From a virus, in IMG/VR virus record IMGVR_UViG_3300020122_000144, positions 1 through 54,876 of that record: a DNA stretch of 54,876 nucleotides; one strand, given 5' to 3'. The position numbers and the translations under genes were made by a program. Within the stretch, counting starts at the first letter, position 1; every line of letters begins with the position of its first letter. Below the pieces are notes generated by a model. The model was not told the DNA's origin and ran no database searches. It saw only the letters and a program-made list of their open reading frames with translations. Positions 44,938 to 53,728 of this stretch are shown here, piece by piece.

Positions 44938-46349
44938 GAATAGTCGTCCTCACTAAAGAACTTCGACCCGAACTCGCTCGCCCCGTTCACCGCGCGCCGC
45001 TGCTCTTCCTCATGCCGCGCCCAGATCGCCGCGGTCTCCGCCTGGATCACCAAGTGCGGGTCCGTCACGACTTCAGCCACGGGCGTCTGCAGGAACGACC
45101 ACGCCGCGCGCCACGAATACAGAAGCGCGTCGGTGAGGTGGTTCGCGAACGACGGCGACTCCTTCTGATGCGTCTCGTCGGCCCAGGGCAGCTCGCCGAG
45201 CTCCTTCAGCAGCGCCGCGTTCGCGCGCTCCAAGACCACGAGTTCCCCGCGCTCGATCGCGCCGTTCATGAGCCCGATGTATCCACGCTTGTTGACCTTG
45301 TCCGCCGGCTCGATAGGGATGCCGTGACGCCGCTGGAATTCGATACCGAACGCCGCGCCCATGCCGCCGAGGTCGCCGATGATGCGGGAGAGCGGATAGC
45401 GAGACTGGTATTCCTTCACGCGGTCGGCGCTGTCGGTGACGGTCTTGCCGGCCTCCTTGAACGACTCCACGACATACGTGACCGGATCATTCTTCCGCCA
45501 ACCCAACACGACATACGCGCACGCGTCACGGATGCCGAAGTCGACGCCGAGCAGATACGACCACTCGCCGTTCGGCGGCACCGCAGCCACGCGCGTCACG
45601 ATGCGGTAGACGAGGCCCGAGGAGTCGCGGACCCACACGCCGTCAAGAAGCTGACGCCGGGTCAGTTCGTCGAGCTTCGAGAGCGTCTCGCGGTACGACT
45701 TCGCGTCGACGGAGGGATTGTCGTCGAGCGTCGCGGGGACGAACGGCCGGTCCTCCGACAGCGTTTCGACGAAGCGTCGGTACACCCAGTCGTGACCGAT
45801 GCCGCCGGGGTTTGATGCCGACCGCATGCGCAGCGGACACTGCTGCGTGGTCTTGCGGAGACGGCTGAAGAGGTACAGGTACCAAGCTTCGGGGAACTGC
45901 GTGGTCTCGTCGAAGCCGACGAACTGCCACGCGCCGCCCTGGTAGGCGTCCTTGTCGCGCGCGTTGTCGAAGTAGCCAAAGCTGAGCGTGGCCCCGGAAG
46001 GAAAGTGCCACGTTCGCGTCTCCGCCTTCCACACCGCGCGCGTCGGCCGCAGCCACTCATCGGCGCGCGCCATGATGGCGTCGGAGCGCATCAAGTCCTT
46101 GAACGTGCGACGCAGAATCAGCGCCGCGTAGCTCGGAATGTGGACGTACTGCAGCGCCGCCATGAGCAACGCGTCCGACTTGCCGCCGCCCGTCGCCCCG
46201 CCGTAAAGCGCTTCGGGGCCATCGAGCGACAGGAACGCCATCTGCTTCGGATGGGGGCGGTGCGGACACCACTCCGTCCAACGCTTGCGGCGTTCCTGTT
46301 CTTTCTCGACAGCCGATAGCGTCATCGGCGGTAGCGGGGCGGCGGTCAC
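44934..46349 (-). CDS. terL: Terminase large subunit
   Basis: 471 residues from GTG 46349; ATG 46325 (MTLSAVEKEQERR) is an alternative, neither with a strong ribosome site. ATPase domain: Walker A GGATGGGKS at 50-58, Walker B WQFVGFDETTQF (about 146), coupling motif SNPGG. Nuclease domain: LLGVDFG, IIGDLGGMG and NHLTDALLY carry the metal-binding acidic residues. It powers DNA packaging and cuts concatemers. No intein or frameshift is present. Family-level phylogeny would tell whether packaging is headful or site-specific; the sequence alone does not. Confidence 0.93.
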   Translation of the reverse strand: MTAAPLPPMTLSAVEKEQERRKRWTEWCPHRPHPKQMAFLSLDGPEALYGGATGGGKSDALLMAALQYVHIPSYAALILRRTFKDLMRSDAIMARADEWLRPTRAVWKAETRTWHFPSGATLSFGYFDNARDKDAYQGGAWQFVGFDETTQFPEAWYLYLFSRLRKTTQQCPLRMRSASNPGGIGHDWVYRRFVETLSEDRPFVPATLDDNPSVDAKSYRETLSKLDELTRRQLLDGVWVRDSSGLVYRIVTRVAAVPPNGEWSYLLGVDFGIRDACAYVVLGWRKNDPVTYVVESFKEAGKTVTDSADRVKEYQSRYPLSRIIGDLGGMGAAFGIEFQRRHGIPIEPADKVNKRGYIGLMNGAIERGELVVLERANAALLKELGELPWADETHQKESPSFANHLTDALLYSWRAAWSFLQTPVAEVVTDPHLVIQAETAAIWARHEEEQRRAVNGASEFGSKFFSEDDYS

Positions 46350-46353
46350 GGGG

Positions 46354-46752
46354 TCAGGCGGTGGGCTTGGTGTCGGGGATCGTTGCGAGTGCGGGCGTCG
46401 GGTCGGTGGGCGCCGGCTGCGTCTCGGGTGCCGCGGGGACGACGACCACGGGGGCCGGCGGTGCGGGAGCGGGCTCAGGAGCCGGTGCCGGTGCCGCAAG
46501 GCTCTTCAGCTTGTCGCTGACGCCCGCGAAGCCCGTGAGCTTCGCTGCCGCTGCGAGGCGAGCGCTGATGCCGTTGAGCGCGTCGATCGCCGCCGGCGAG
46601 GTCGTACCGTTGGCGGCGATCTCCACGGCCGCCATGGCCGCTACCGCTGCCGTAAGCTCGGCGCTGAGCAGCGTGGCCTCGGCGTCGAGCGCCGCGGCGA
46701 GGGCGTCGGCGTTGGCCGAGATGGAGGCGATCGCGTCGTCGAGCTTCGTCAT
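46354..46752 (-). CDS. Helical protein with Pro/Ala tail, 132 aa
   Basis: ATG 46752 with AGGAAC seven bases upstream. N-terminal coiled coil (MTKLDDAIASISANADALAA and following) and an extended APAPEPAPAPPAPVVVVP tail. Resembles short structural proteins or fibre-associated linkers of phages; role unknown. Immediately upstream of terL. Confidence 0.55.
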   Translation of the reverse strand: MTKLDDAIASISANADALAAALDAEATLLSAELTAAVAAMAAVEIAANGTTSPAAIDALNGISARLAAAAKLTGFAGVSDKLKSLAAPAPAPEPAPAPPAPVVVVPAAPETQPAPTDPTPALATIPDTKPTA

Positions 46753-46810
46753 AATCTGTTCCTGTCTGGATTCGATGCGTTGGAGAGTGTGGTGGATGGA
46801 GGCGAGCACG

Positions 46811-47251
46811 TCAGCCTTGGGCCGCCGAAGCCGCGTCGATGGCCGCAGCGTCCGCATCCGCGCGGCGCTTCTCTTCGGCCTTGCGCGCGTTGGCGGCGGC
46901 GACGATGGCGGCCTCCTTGGCGGCCAGGTCCGCGCGCGCCTTGGTGTTCAAGGCCTGCGTGGCGAGGTCTTCGAGCGTCGGCCCGAAGCGCTCGACGCCG
47001 TCGCGCGGCACGTACTGGCAGAGGTCGCCCTTCGAGATGCGGACGAGCTGCGTCGCCGTGTCGAACTCGACGGTCACGCCGTGGTCGATGTGGAAGAACT
47101 TGGTGGACGAGACCGCGAGGCCTTTGTCGCCGCCCGCGAGCCGGGGGATTTCCGCTTTGATGTGGACGGACTGGTACTGGATCTTCATGGATTGTTCCTC
47201 GGGGTCGGGAGAGACGGTGGGCGCATTGGTGCGCGGGTACTTGCGAGCCAT
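46811..47251 (-). CDS. Hypothetical protein, 146 aa
   Basis: ATG 47251 overlaps the upstream stop; ATG 47188 (MKIQYQSVHIKAEI) has a better ribosome site (GAGGAAC) and may be the main start, giving 125 residues. Beta-rich core (GVTVEFDTATQLVRISKG) and a charged Ala-rich helical tail. The 58-base gap to the next gene contains that gene's ribosome site. Confidence 0.5.
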   Translation of the reverse strand: MARKYPRTNAPTVSPDPEEQSMKIQYQSVHIKAEIPRLAGGDKGLAVSSTKFFHIDHGVTVEFDTATQLVRISKGDLCQYVPRDGVERFGPTLEDLATQALNTKARADLAAKEAAIVAAANARKAEEKRRADADAAAIDAASAAQG

Positions 47252-47628
47252 CAGCCGACCTTCGCGACGGTGACGACGCCCGGCTTCTGGTCCGCGAGTC
47301 GTGGCCGCTCGACCGCGTCCGCGAAGAGCCCGCTGGTGTCGCCCGCCACGAGCGCCGCCATCTGCTCGTCGGTCGCCGGCACGAACGTGACCGCGTCGTG
47401 GCTGTCAGTGATGCGTACGACGTTCGCCGCCTTCGCCCGCTGCCGAGCCTCGATGCGGGCCACCCGCAGGTTGTTGCGCCGCGTCTTCCGGCACTGGCCG
47501 TGCGTCGGCGTGACGACACGCACGCGCGCCGCCATCTCGATCGCCGTGGCGCGTCGACCGGCGAGGCGCTCCATGGCCTCGGCGACGGTGGGCGGGTTGC
47601 CGTCCACGGTGAGGGTCTCGTCGTCCAT
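47251..47628 (-). CDS. Hypothetical protein, 125 aa
   Basis: ATG 47628 in a TGATG overlap (a GTG one codon earlier is possible). Helical, basic middle (RKTRRNNLRVARIEARQRAK) then FVPATDEQMAALVAGD. Unknown. Confidence 0.5.
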   Translation of the reverse strand: MDDETLTVDGNPPTVAEAMERLAGRRATAIEMAARVRVVTPTHGQCRKTRRNNLRVARIEARQRAKAANVVRITDSHDAVTFVPATDEQMAALVAGDTSGLFADAVERPRLADQKPGVVTVAKVG

Positions 47629-47831
47629 CACGACCCCACCACCATGTCGAGCAGCCGAAGCAAGTCATCATCGCTGATGAGCCCGCCCTCGGGATGGCGC
47701 ACGCCGTCCTCGCCCATCGGCGCGTTCAGTTCCAGCAGTTGAACGAAGCGCGCGCCCATGCACGCCGATAGCAATGGACGGGGCGTCTCGACTTCGATGA
47801 AGTCGGAGCGGTCGGCGGAGTAGATCCTCAC
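47628..47831 (-). CDS. Hypothetical protein, 67 aa
   Basis: GTG 47831 coupled to the upstream stop. RIYSADRSDFIEVETPRPLL then an acidic end (LISDDDLLRLLDMVV). Unknown. Confidence 0.5.
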   Translation of the reverse strand: MRIYSADRSDFIEVETPRPLLSACMGARFVQLLELNAPMGEDGVRHPEGGLISDDDLLRLLDMVVGS

Positions 47832-48040
47832 GGCGCCGCGATCTCCGCCTGCGGAAGCCACGCGGTCCACTTGCCGGGCGTGTGGAACTGCACGAGCACC
47901 GCGGGGCCCTTGGGCTCGCCGCCGATGCCGAAGCCCGCCGCCGCGCTCTCGTAGCTCAGGATCGTGCACGAGCCGTCGCCGGCCCACGTCGCGATCTCTC
48001 CGCCCTGCGTCTTACCGATCCACTTCGCTTGCTGTGCCAT
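47828..48040 (-). CDS. Hypothetical protein, 70 aa
   Basis: MAQQAKWIGKTQGGEIATWA; Gly/Trp-rich small beta protein. GTGA/ATGA coupling. Unknown. Confidence 0.5.
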   Translation of the reverse strand: MAQQAKWIGKTQGGEIATWAGDGSCTILSYESAAAGFGIGGEPKGPAVLVQFHTPGKWTAWLPQAEIAAP

Positions 48041-48445
48041 TCACGTCTCCGATCGTTTCAGGTTCAGAGTCCACCCACGCGGCGCGACGATGCCCGCAGG
48101 CAGCGCGCGCGAGTACTCGGCTACGTCGCGAGCCCACGCGCCCATCAGCGCCTTGGCGGTGCCCTGCCGTCGCCCTGCCGAGCGGACGTAGACGTAGTGC
48201 ACGCAGTCGTCCTCAGTCGCAGCCCAGCCGAGGATGGAGTCGGGCTCGCCGGGGACGTGGGCCACGAGCAGCATCGACCCAGGCCTCGCGAGCAGCGCGC
48301 GGACGTGGGCCGTCGCGGTGCGCATGCGCTCGCCGCGGTGGCCGTGCTTGGTCCAGGAGTCGACGACGAACGCGAGGTCATCGGGCTTGCCGAGACGCAC
48401 GGGCGTCGTGCGCATGCCGCGACTGAGGGTAGCGGCGGCGGTCAC
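48041..48445 (-). CDS. GNAT-family N-acetyltransferase
   Basis: 134 residues from GTG 48445 (GTGA overlap). The first strand and helices (KPDDLAFVVDSWTKHGHRGE), the central strand LLVAHVPGEPDSILGWAATE, then HYVYVRSAGRRQGTAKALM hold the acetyl-CoA pyrophosphate-binding R-R-x-G-T-A loop of GNAT motif A. The substrate cannot be read from sequence. Such genes beside terminase are found in several phages and may acetylate a host protein or a toxin. Confidence 0.7.
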   Translation of the reverse strand: MTAAATLSRGMRTTPVRLGKPDDLAFVVDSWTKHGHRGERMRTATAHVRALLARPGSMLLVAHVPGEPDSILGWAATEDDCVHYVYVRSAGRRQGTAKALMGAWARDVAEYSRALPAGIVAPRGWTLNLKRSET

Positions 48446-48915
48446 TTCTCGCCCGCCTTCCCCGCCGCGAGGATCACGCGGATGGCTTCGAGCTGCTCGT
48501 CGCTGAGGCCGGAGAGGTCCGACTCGACCTTGACGGTGGACGCCGCCGGAGCTGCCGCGCCCGACTTCGTGAGCCAGGTGTCCACGGCGCGGATGGCGAC
48601 GGCGAGGTGACCCGCGGTGTTGCCCTTCGCGTCGGCGGAGTGCTCGGCCTCGTCGGCGATGCGCTCGAGCATCGCGAAGCCCTTGGCCCGGATGCGGTCG
48701 TGGTCGGCCGCGAGCTCGGCGGCGATCTTCTTCTGCGCCAGTGTGCTCAGCTCCGCGACGCGGTGTTCGCTGAGATCCCACTTCTCGCGAAACGCCCGCA
48801 ACGTGACGCCGTGCTTGAACGACCCATCGCGGATCGTCGCGGCGATGGCTTCGGTCCGCTCTTCGGTCTGCGCGTGCGGACCGTAAGGCTTCTTCGGCTG
48901 CTTCAGGGCCGGCAT
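48442..48915 (-). CDS. terS: Terminase small subunit candidate
   Basis: 157 residues from ATG 48915; ATG 48945 would add ten. Helical throughout: a likely HTH (LRAFREKWDLSEHRVAELST, about 40-60), a long coiled-coil middle (AAELAADHDRIRAKGFAMLE) and C-terminal LSGLSDEQLEAIRVILA. This is the layout of small terminases (DNA-binding, oligomerisation, terL contact). It is the first gene of the head operon, though eight genes from terL. Confidence 0.6.
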   Translation of the reverse strand: MPALKQPKKPYGPHAQTEERTEAIAATIRDGSFKHGVTLRAFREKWDLSEHRVAELSTLAQKKIAAELAADHDRIRAKGFAMLERIADEAEHSADAKGNTAGHLAVAIRAVDTWLTKSGAAAPAASTVKVESDLSGLSDEQLEAIRVILAAGKAGEK

Positions 48916-48928
48916 CAGTGGCTCAACA

Positions 48929-48955
48929 TGTGCCAGAAGTGGCACAGTCTGTCAA
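48929..48955 (-). promoter_or_regulatory. Late promoter candidate with palindrome
   Basis: -35 TTGACA (48955-48950, perfect, minus strand). A perfect palindrome TGTGCCA-GAAG-TGGCACA (48929-48946) fills the spacer, the same design as the early promoters but with another operator. The -10 position (CACATG) is poor, so an activator may be needed. It precedes the head operon. Confidence 0.45.
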
Positions 48956-49022
48956 TGGCTCAATGCGGCACACGTCCGTGGCACACGTTGCCTGCGTCAG
49001 CGCGCCTGCGTACCGTGGCGTC

Positions 49023-49463
49023 GTGCGCTGGCTGTTCCTCGTCGCCCTGCTGCCCTCCTGCGCGTTCGGCTCGTCGCCGGTCGTCCTGGACTGGCGCGGA
49101 GCTCCGGAGCGCCTAGGGATGGCTCAGGCGGCCGCGGCGGAGTGGTCTGGGGTCTGCGGCGGCGACATCGTGGTGACCCAGGGCGTCGGCGCGCCGGTCA
49201 ACGAGGTCCCCGCGGCGTTCTTCGCCGATGGGGCGGTAGCGGACGGCATCACCCACACCGCCCACGACCGTCAGCACGAGGTCACGTCGATGACCGTCCG
49301 CGTCTTCTGGGACGAATCCGACGTCATCCGCCACGAGATGGGCCACGCGCTCGGCTACGTCCACGTGCCTCGGGGCATCATGGCGACCAGCGCCGTGGCC
49401 CGCGGCGGGGTGGGACATGTGGTGGCGGGTGACTGCGAGGGGCCGCGGGCGTGGGCGCGGTGA
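49023..49463 (+). CDS. Secreted metzincin-like zinc metalloprotease, lipoprotein
   Basis: 146 residues from GTG 49023. Signal sequence RWLFLVALLPSC with a lipobox ending at Cys13 predicts lipid anchoring. The catalytic site is HEMGHALGYVH (His104, Glu105, His108, His114, Gly111), the full HExxHxxGxxH zincin motif, followed by GIM as a Met-turn (118-120), as in matrixin-type metzincins. Two cysteines may bridge. It is alone on the + strand between two leftward blocks, which fits a cargo (moron) gene expressed from the prophage; its promoter is not obvious. An upstream ATG at 48918 would bury the signal. Confidence 0.7.
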   Translation: MRWLFLVALLPSCAFGSSPVVLDWRGAPERLGMAQAAAAEWSGVCGGDIVVTQGVGAPVNEVPAAFFADGAVADGITHTAHDRQHEVTSMTVRVFWDESDVIRHEMGHALGYVHVPRGIMATSAVARGGVGHVVAGDCEGPRAWAR

Positions 49464-49788
49464 CGTTATGGGACAAGCACAATGTGGGCCAGCCGCCGCG
49501 AACCATTTTGCTGCACAACATCAGTTTTGGCACGCAATCCCCCAGGCCTGATTCCCGGCACTTGGCGTCGCGCTGCACAACCTGACACACCTTCACGATG
49601 CCTTTTACTTAACGGGTGGATCGCGTGCGGGCGCATCGCGCGTGAGTAGGCGCGCTCACGCGCTCGCCACCATCTCCCCTGCTCTTCCTATTCTTACGTA
49701 TTAAGGAATGTTGTGTAGGTTGTGTAGGTTGTGTCTGACCTAGAAAAACCGAGGTCGCGTCCTGCACGACTTGCACACTGCACGCTTT
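49464..49788. other. Intergenic region between convergent genes
   Basis: 325 bases, no gene. Contents: GCTGCACAAC repeated at 49510-49519 and 49572-49581; a perfect 9-bp hairpin GCGCGTGAG/CTCACGCGC (49638-49663); an AT-rich patch (about 49680-49712); 2.7 tandem copies of TTGTGTAGG (about 49713-49737); and four TGCAC units at 49763, 49772, 49779 and 49797. Both flanking genes end here, so it is not their promoter. Terminator, replication origin or small RNA are the options. Confidence 0.5.
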
Positions 49789-52026
49789 TCAGGTCGTGCA
49801 CCCTGGGATCTGGCCACGCGGGTAGTGAACGCGGACGCGGACGCCGCTGCGCGTCTCCTGCCTCGACCACCACCCGAGCCGCCGCATGGCCTTGCCGGCC
49901 CTGGTAGCCTCGCCACGGTCCGCGCGGCCCAAGTCCACCCCAAGGGAGCCGACGAGCACCTCCGCGATTGTGACGCCCGTGGTGCGCCTGGACGGGTCGG
50001 CGAGGTAATCCGCCATTCGTACCACCCACGTATTCTCAACCATGTGGTCTTCGGCAGCGTCCTCGCGGGCAGCGTCCTCGCCAGCCGTCAGCCACCACAC
50101 TTCACCGGCCTTCAGCGCGGCGACCGCCTCCGCCCATAACTGGTCGCGCCACTGGGCCAGGAGCGCCACGTCGACGAGGCTATTGACGTGCACGGGCCAA
50201 AAGCGCCGGCTGCCCGTCTCGTCGTCGATGAAGGCCTTGTTCGTCGTGCCGACGATGACCGAGCTCCGGGGTTGAATCAGCACGCCGCGCCCGAACGGCG
50301 GCCGTACGGAGTCCCTGGCACTGGTCAGGAACGCCTTGACGTCGCTGGAGCTGGTCTTGATCGTGACGCGCTCGATCTCCGCCCACTCGTGCAGCCACGC
50401 CGCATGGATCTGCAAGATGCCGTCCTTGTTGCGGATGTCGACATAGGTGTCCGAGAACCACTCGCCGCCGAGGACGGAGAAGAACGTGGACTTGCGGTAG
50501 CCTTGCTCGCCGACCAGCACGAGCGTCGTGTCGACCTTGCACCCGGGCGCCAAAGCGCGCGCTGCGGCGGAGATGAACCAACAACGCAGCATCCGTTGCG
50601 TGAGCGCATCGTCCGCCGAACCGCCGAGGACTTCGGCAGTCACGCGGGCGATCCTCGCCTCGCCATCCCACGTCAGCCCACCGAGGTAATCTTGGAGTGG
50701 GTGGAAGCTGCGCTCCGATGCGATGAGCAGGATCGCCTGAATGACCGCCTCGTTCGCTGGGGAGAACCCCCACCGACGCTCGATGTCCTCGCGAATGCGC
50801 GCGACGTCAGCGTCTTCGAGAGGACGATCTCCACCACGGTCACGGATGAACGGAGCGATCCGCATCCGGTTGTAGGACAGCCGGCCCTTGAACCCCTCCT
50901 CGTGCCGCAGAATCAGGCACACGTTGCCGAACGTGCTCTTGATGCCGCCCTGCTGCCCCCTAGTGAGCTCCGACATCCACGCGTCGTCGGTTGCCGCGGG
51001 GACCTCGACGGCGGCTTCTGGGGGCCGGCCAGGAGGCACGGTGCGGGGACTCGACGGCGGCGGCACACGAGTCTTGCCCGAACTGCGCACGTGGCGTTCC
51101 GCCTTGCGCAACACCTCGTCTACCTCGCCCCGGGGGAGGCCGCAGGACGTGCCGGCGATGCGGAGTTCGTCGAGCGCGCGATCAAACGCGATACCAGCGC
51201 CCGCGCAGTACTCCAGCACCGTGCATGTCTTTGAGAAAAGAACGCCGTTTCTTTCGCCCTTTCCGCGTCCGGAAATGTCCGCAGCCGCGTTCTCGATGAC
51301 CTTCGCCACGTAGTGATCGTTGAGGTTCACGACGGGGCGCGCGGCCCGCGTCTTCGTGACGGGCTCAGGGACGGGAGCGGCGTCCGCGATGGCGTCGTAC
51401 CAGCGCTGAGGCAGCTCGGCGATCGGAGCCATGACCGCCCACGAGTAGCGCTCGCCAGAGGCGTGGAGCGATGGGCAGACGACGATCTGACCGCCGGCCA
51501 CCTTCACGTCGACGCCCGGGGTGGGCTTCTCGCCCTCGAGCCGGACGCCCGTGCGGTTCTTCATCCGCTTCGGATCTTGGCCCATGCCGAGCGAGTACAC
51601 GCGGTGGTTGTTGCCGCCGCCGGAGCGAGCGGTCAACGTCACGGGCAGCGGGCCCAGGGCGGCCTCGAGCGCCGCCATGCGCGCGGCGTCGTCGGCATCG
51701 ACGGCGAGGACGTAATCGCCGTTCGGCTGCTCCCCCATGGCAATGCCGAGGTTCGCCGGGTCGGGCGCACCACGCGCGTCGAGCGCGTCGCGGAATGCCT
51801 CAACGGTCTCGTACTTCTGCTTCTGCCACGCGGTTGCCGAGGGGTGCTTCCCCGGTTTCTCGCGACGGCACGTGGTGCCCGGTTTTCCACAGGTACACGA
51901 GCCGTCGTCGCGGATGCCGTGCACGATGACCACACGGAGGCCGTGCTCAATGTAGAGCGCAGCGGCGTCGCGGGTCGCGGTGGTGACGGTGGGAAGCCAG
52001 CTGCTCTCTGTATCGGCCGCCTGCAT
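49789..52026 (-). CDS. Primase-polymerase / VirE-type helicase
   Basis: 745 residues; ATG 52026 in a TGATG overlap. The N-terminal Prim-Pol domain carries GKHP with W (about 60-70), LAVDADD (catalytic Asp pair, about 108) and SGGGNNHRVY (about 135). A linker with LPRGEVDEVLRKAERH (primase C-terminal type) leads to a VirE/SF3-like ATPase: LVLVGEQGYRKSTFF (Walker A, with Arg where Gly is usual), LHEWAEIE (Walker B) and VGTTNKAFIDDETGSRRFWP (sensor/Arg finger). It should prime and unwind at the phage origin. Frame ends next to the repeat-bearing intergenic region. Confidence 0.88.
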   Translation of the reverse strand: MQAADTESSWLPTVTTATRDAAALYIEHGLRVVIVHGIRDDGSCTCGKPGTTCRREKPGKHPSATAWQKQKYETVEAFRDALDARGAPDPANLGIAMGEQPNGDYVLAVDADDAARMAALEAALGPLPVTLTARSGGGNNHRVYSLGMGQDPKRMKNRTGVRLEGEKPTPGVDVKVAGGQIVVCPSLHASGERYSWAVMAPIAELPQRWYDAIADAAPVPEPVTKTRAARPVVNLNDHYVAKVIENAAADISGRGKGERNGVLFSKTCTVLEYCAGAGIAFDRALDELRIAGTSCGLPRGEVDEVLRKAERHVRSSGKTRVPPPSSPRTVPPGRPPEAAVEVPAATDDAWMSELTRGQQGGIKSTFGNVCLILRHEEGFKGRLSYNRMRIAPFIRDRGGDRPLEDADVARIREDIERRWGFSPANEAVIQAILLIASERSFHPLQDYLGGLTWDGEARIARVTAEVLGGSADDALTQRMLRCWFISAAARALAPGCKVDTTLVLVGEQGYRKSTFFSVLGGEWFSDTYVDIRNKDGILQIHAAWLHEWAEIERVTIKTSSSDVKAFLTSARDSVRPPFGRGVLIQPRSSVIVGTTNKAFIDDETGSRRFWPVHVNSLVDVALLAQWRDQLWAEAVAALKAGEVWWLTAGEDAAREDAAEDHMVENTWVVRMADYLADPSRRTTGVTIAEVLVGSLGVDLGRADRGEATRAGKAMRRLGWWSRQETRSGVRVRVHYPRGQIPGCTT

Positions 52027-52421
52027 CACGTGAATTTCCTAACGCGAACCAGCGCCGCCCGCGCCTCATCGACCGAGTGCACCGTGTCGACGATGGCCCC
52101 GAAGCGCCGCCAGATGTGATGGCAGTGCTGTTGTTCGTCGGTGGCCTCGAAGCCTGGACACTTCACCTCCATGCAGAGCCAAATGCCAAAGGTCTGCGGC
52201 GGCTCGTGATCGTCACCCCGCACGCGCATACGGAGGATGCCCACGAGGTCGGGGGAGCCGATGCCTAAGCCGTACGGCACGTGGTAGACGCTGCCGTCAT
52301 CGGTCGCGTACTGCGCCTTGCCCACCGAGTTGCGGAGCAAAAGGAAGTCCGACTCCGCGCCCAGCGCCGCCTCGATGTCGGCTTGGATCTTCTTCTCGAG
52401 CACGGGTCGTTGCTTGCTCAC
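52026..52421 (-). CDS. VRR-NUC domain nuclease
   Basis: 131 residues from GTG 52421 (GTGA overlap). GIGSPDLVGIL (Asp), WLCMEVKCPG (Glu-x-Lys) and DEQQHCHHIWRR with a final VDTVHSVDEA are the VRR-NUC (PD-(D/E)XK) core, which acts on branched or flapped DNA. Stand-alone VRR-NUC proteins are common in phage replication blocks. The preceding N-terminal region is not part of this frame. Confidence 0.85.
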   Translation of the reverse strand: MSKQRPVLEKKIQADIEAALGAESDFLLLRNSVGKAQYATDDGSVYHVPYGLGIGSPDLVGILRMRVRGDDHEPPQTFGIWLCMEVKCPGFEATDEQQHCHHIWRRFGAIVDTVHSVDEARAALVRVRKFT

Positions 52422-53728
52422 GCTGCCACCTTCCTCTTCCGGGACTTCTCGAACAAATAGACGGCGACCTTCATCACCCTTGCCTCGTCGGCGCTTGCGT
52501 ACTTGGGGCTGCGACGGAGCCTTTGGGCCAGCGCGAACACCGCGCGCCGATCCCGCTCCGCTTGCGGCACATCGTTGAGCCGCTCGAGCTTCTCGGCGCG
52601 CTTCAGTACCCGCGGAATACGATCCTGCACGGTCGCGGCCGCCCCACACCGCGGGCAGCGCGCACGCGCGCGGAACACGGCTAAGCACTCACGGCACCGG
52701 CGCAGCGCGGTCATGGTCTCGGTCCGGAGGCACGCCGCGCCTTCTAGTTGCCACGTGCGGTCTTCGTCAGGGAGTCCGAGCACGAGCGTCGAGCCGCGGA
52801 GGTCGATGACGGTGGCTCGGGTCTTCCCCGCCATGGTCCGCAGCACGCGCCCCACCATCTGCAGCAGCGTCCCGACGTGCTCGGGAGAGCGGGCGAGGAT
52901 GCATACGTCCGCGCGGTCGCACGACCAGCCCTCCGTGAGTACGAAGCAGTTGGTGATGACGTCGAGCGCGCCGGCCTCGAACGCTTGGAGGGTCGCGTCT
53001 CTCGTCTTCGCCGCTGTCTTCCCGTCGACGCACGCAGCGCGGATGCCGGCGGCGTTGAACTCCTCAGCGAGCACCCGTGCGTGGGCGACGGACGCGCAGA
53101 AGACGACCGCGGCGCGTCCCGGCGTGTGCTGCTGGTAGGCGGCGACCGGGTGCATCGATAGCGCCGCGGTCGGCTCGTTCGTGTACGCGAGCACCTCGGA
53201 CGGCACGAGCAATCCCGCGTCCGTGAGCTGGCGCACGGTGGCGCCCACGACCATTGCCTCGAACATGTCGCCGAGGGGCTTCTGGTCGGCGCGGATCGGC
53301 GTGGCCGTGGCACCGATGTGGATGGCGTGGAGATAGTGAGCGTGGACCGTCCGAAACGACGCCGCCGGGCAGTGGTGCGCCTCGTCCCAGACCACGAGCG
53401 TGGCGTCGGGGCGCGTGCCGCGGGAGATGAGCGTCTGGAGCGACGCGACGACGACGCGGGCCGTGGAGGACGTGTTGACGTCCACGTCTGCGAGGCCGCT
53501 CGCGCGGAGCCGCTCGACGGTCTGGCGCACGAGCTCGCGGCGGTGAACGACGACGAGGACGCGGTGAGCGGGGGAGATGTCGAGGTGCCCGCGGGTGATG
53601 GCGACGATGACGATCGTCTTGCCGAATCCCGTGGGCGCGCAGAGGAGGACCCTGCGTTTGCCGACAGCGACCAGCGCGCGGAGGTCGGCGATGGCTTGGG
53701 CCTGGAAGGGGCGAAGGGTGTAGTTCAC
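52418..53728 (-). CDS. SF2 DNA helicase (DEAH)
   Basis: 436 residues from GTG 53728 (GTGA overlap; a GTG at 53743 adds five). Q-motif-like LRPFQAQAIADL, motif I APTGFGKT (31-38), motif II WDEAHH, motif III GATATP, and motif VI QMVGRVLRT. A zinc finger CRECLAVFRARARCPRCG near residue 350 and a basic tail follow. Similar enzymes act in phage replication or recombination. ATP-dependent unwinding is expected; the partner nuclease is encoded next. Confidence 0.88.
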   Translation of the reverse strand: MNYTLRPFQAQAIADLRALVAVGKRRVLLCAPTGFGKTIVIVAITRGHLDISPAHRVLVVVHRRELVRQTVERLRASGLADVDVNTSSTARVVVASLQTLISRGTRPDATLVVWDEAHHCPAASFRTVHAHYLHAIHIGATATPIRADQKPLGDMFEAMVVGATVRQLTDAGLLVPSEVLAYTNEPTAALSMHPVAAYQQHTPGRAAVVFCASVAHARVLAEEFNAAGIRAACVDGKTAAKTRDATLQAFEAGALDVITNCFVLTEGWSCDRADVCILARSPEHVGTLLQMVGRVLRTMAGKTRATVIDLRGSTLVLGLPDEDRTWQLEGAACLRTETMTALRRCRECLAVFRARARCPRCGAAATVQDRIPRVLKRAEKLERLNDVPQAERDRRAVFALAQRLRRSPKYASADEARVMKVAVYLFEKSRKRKVAA

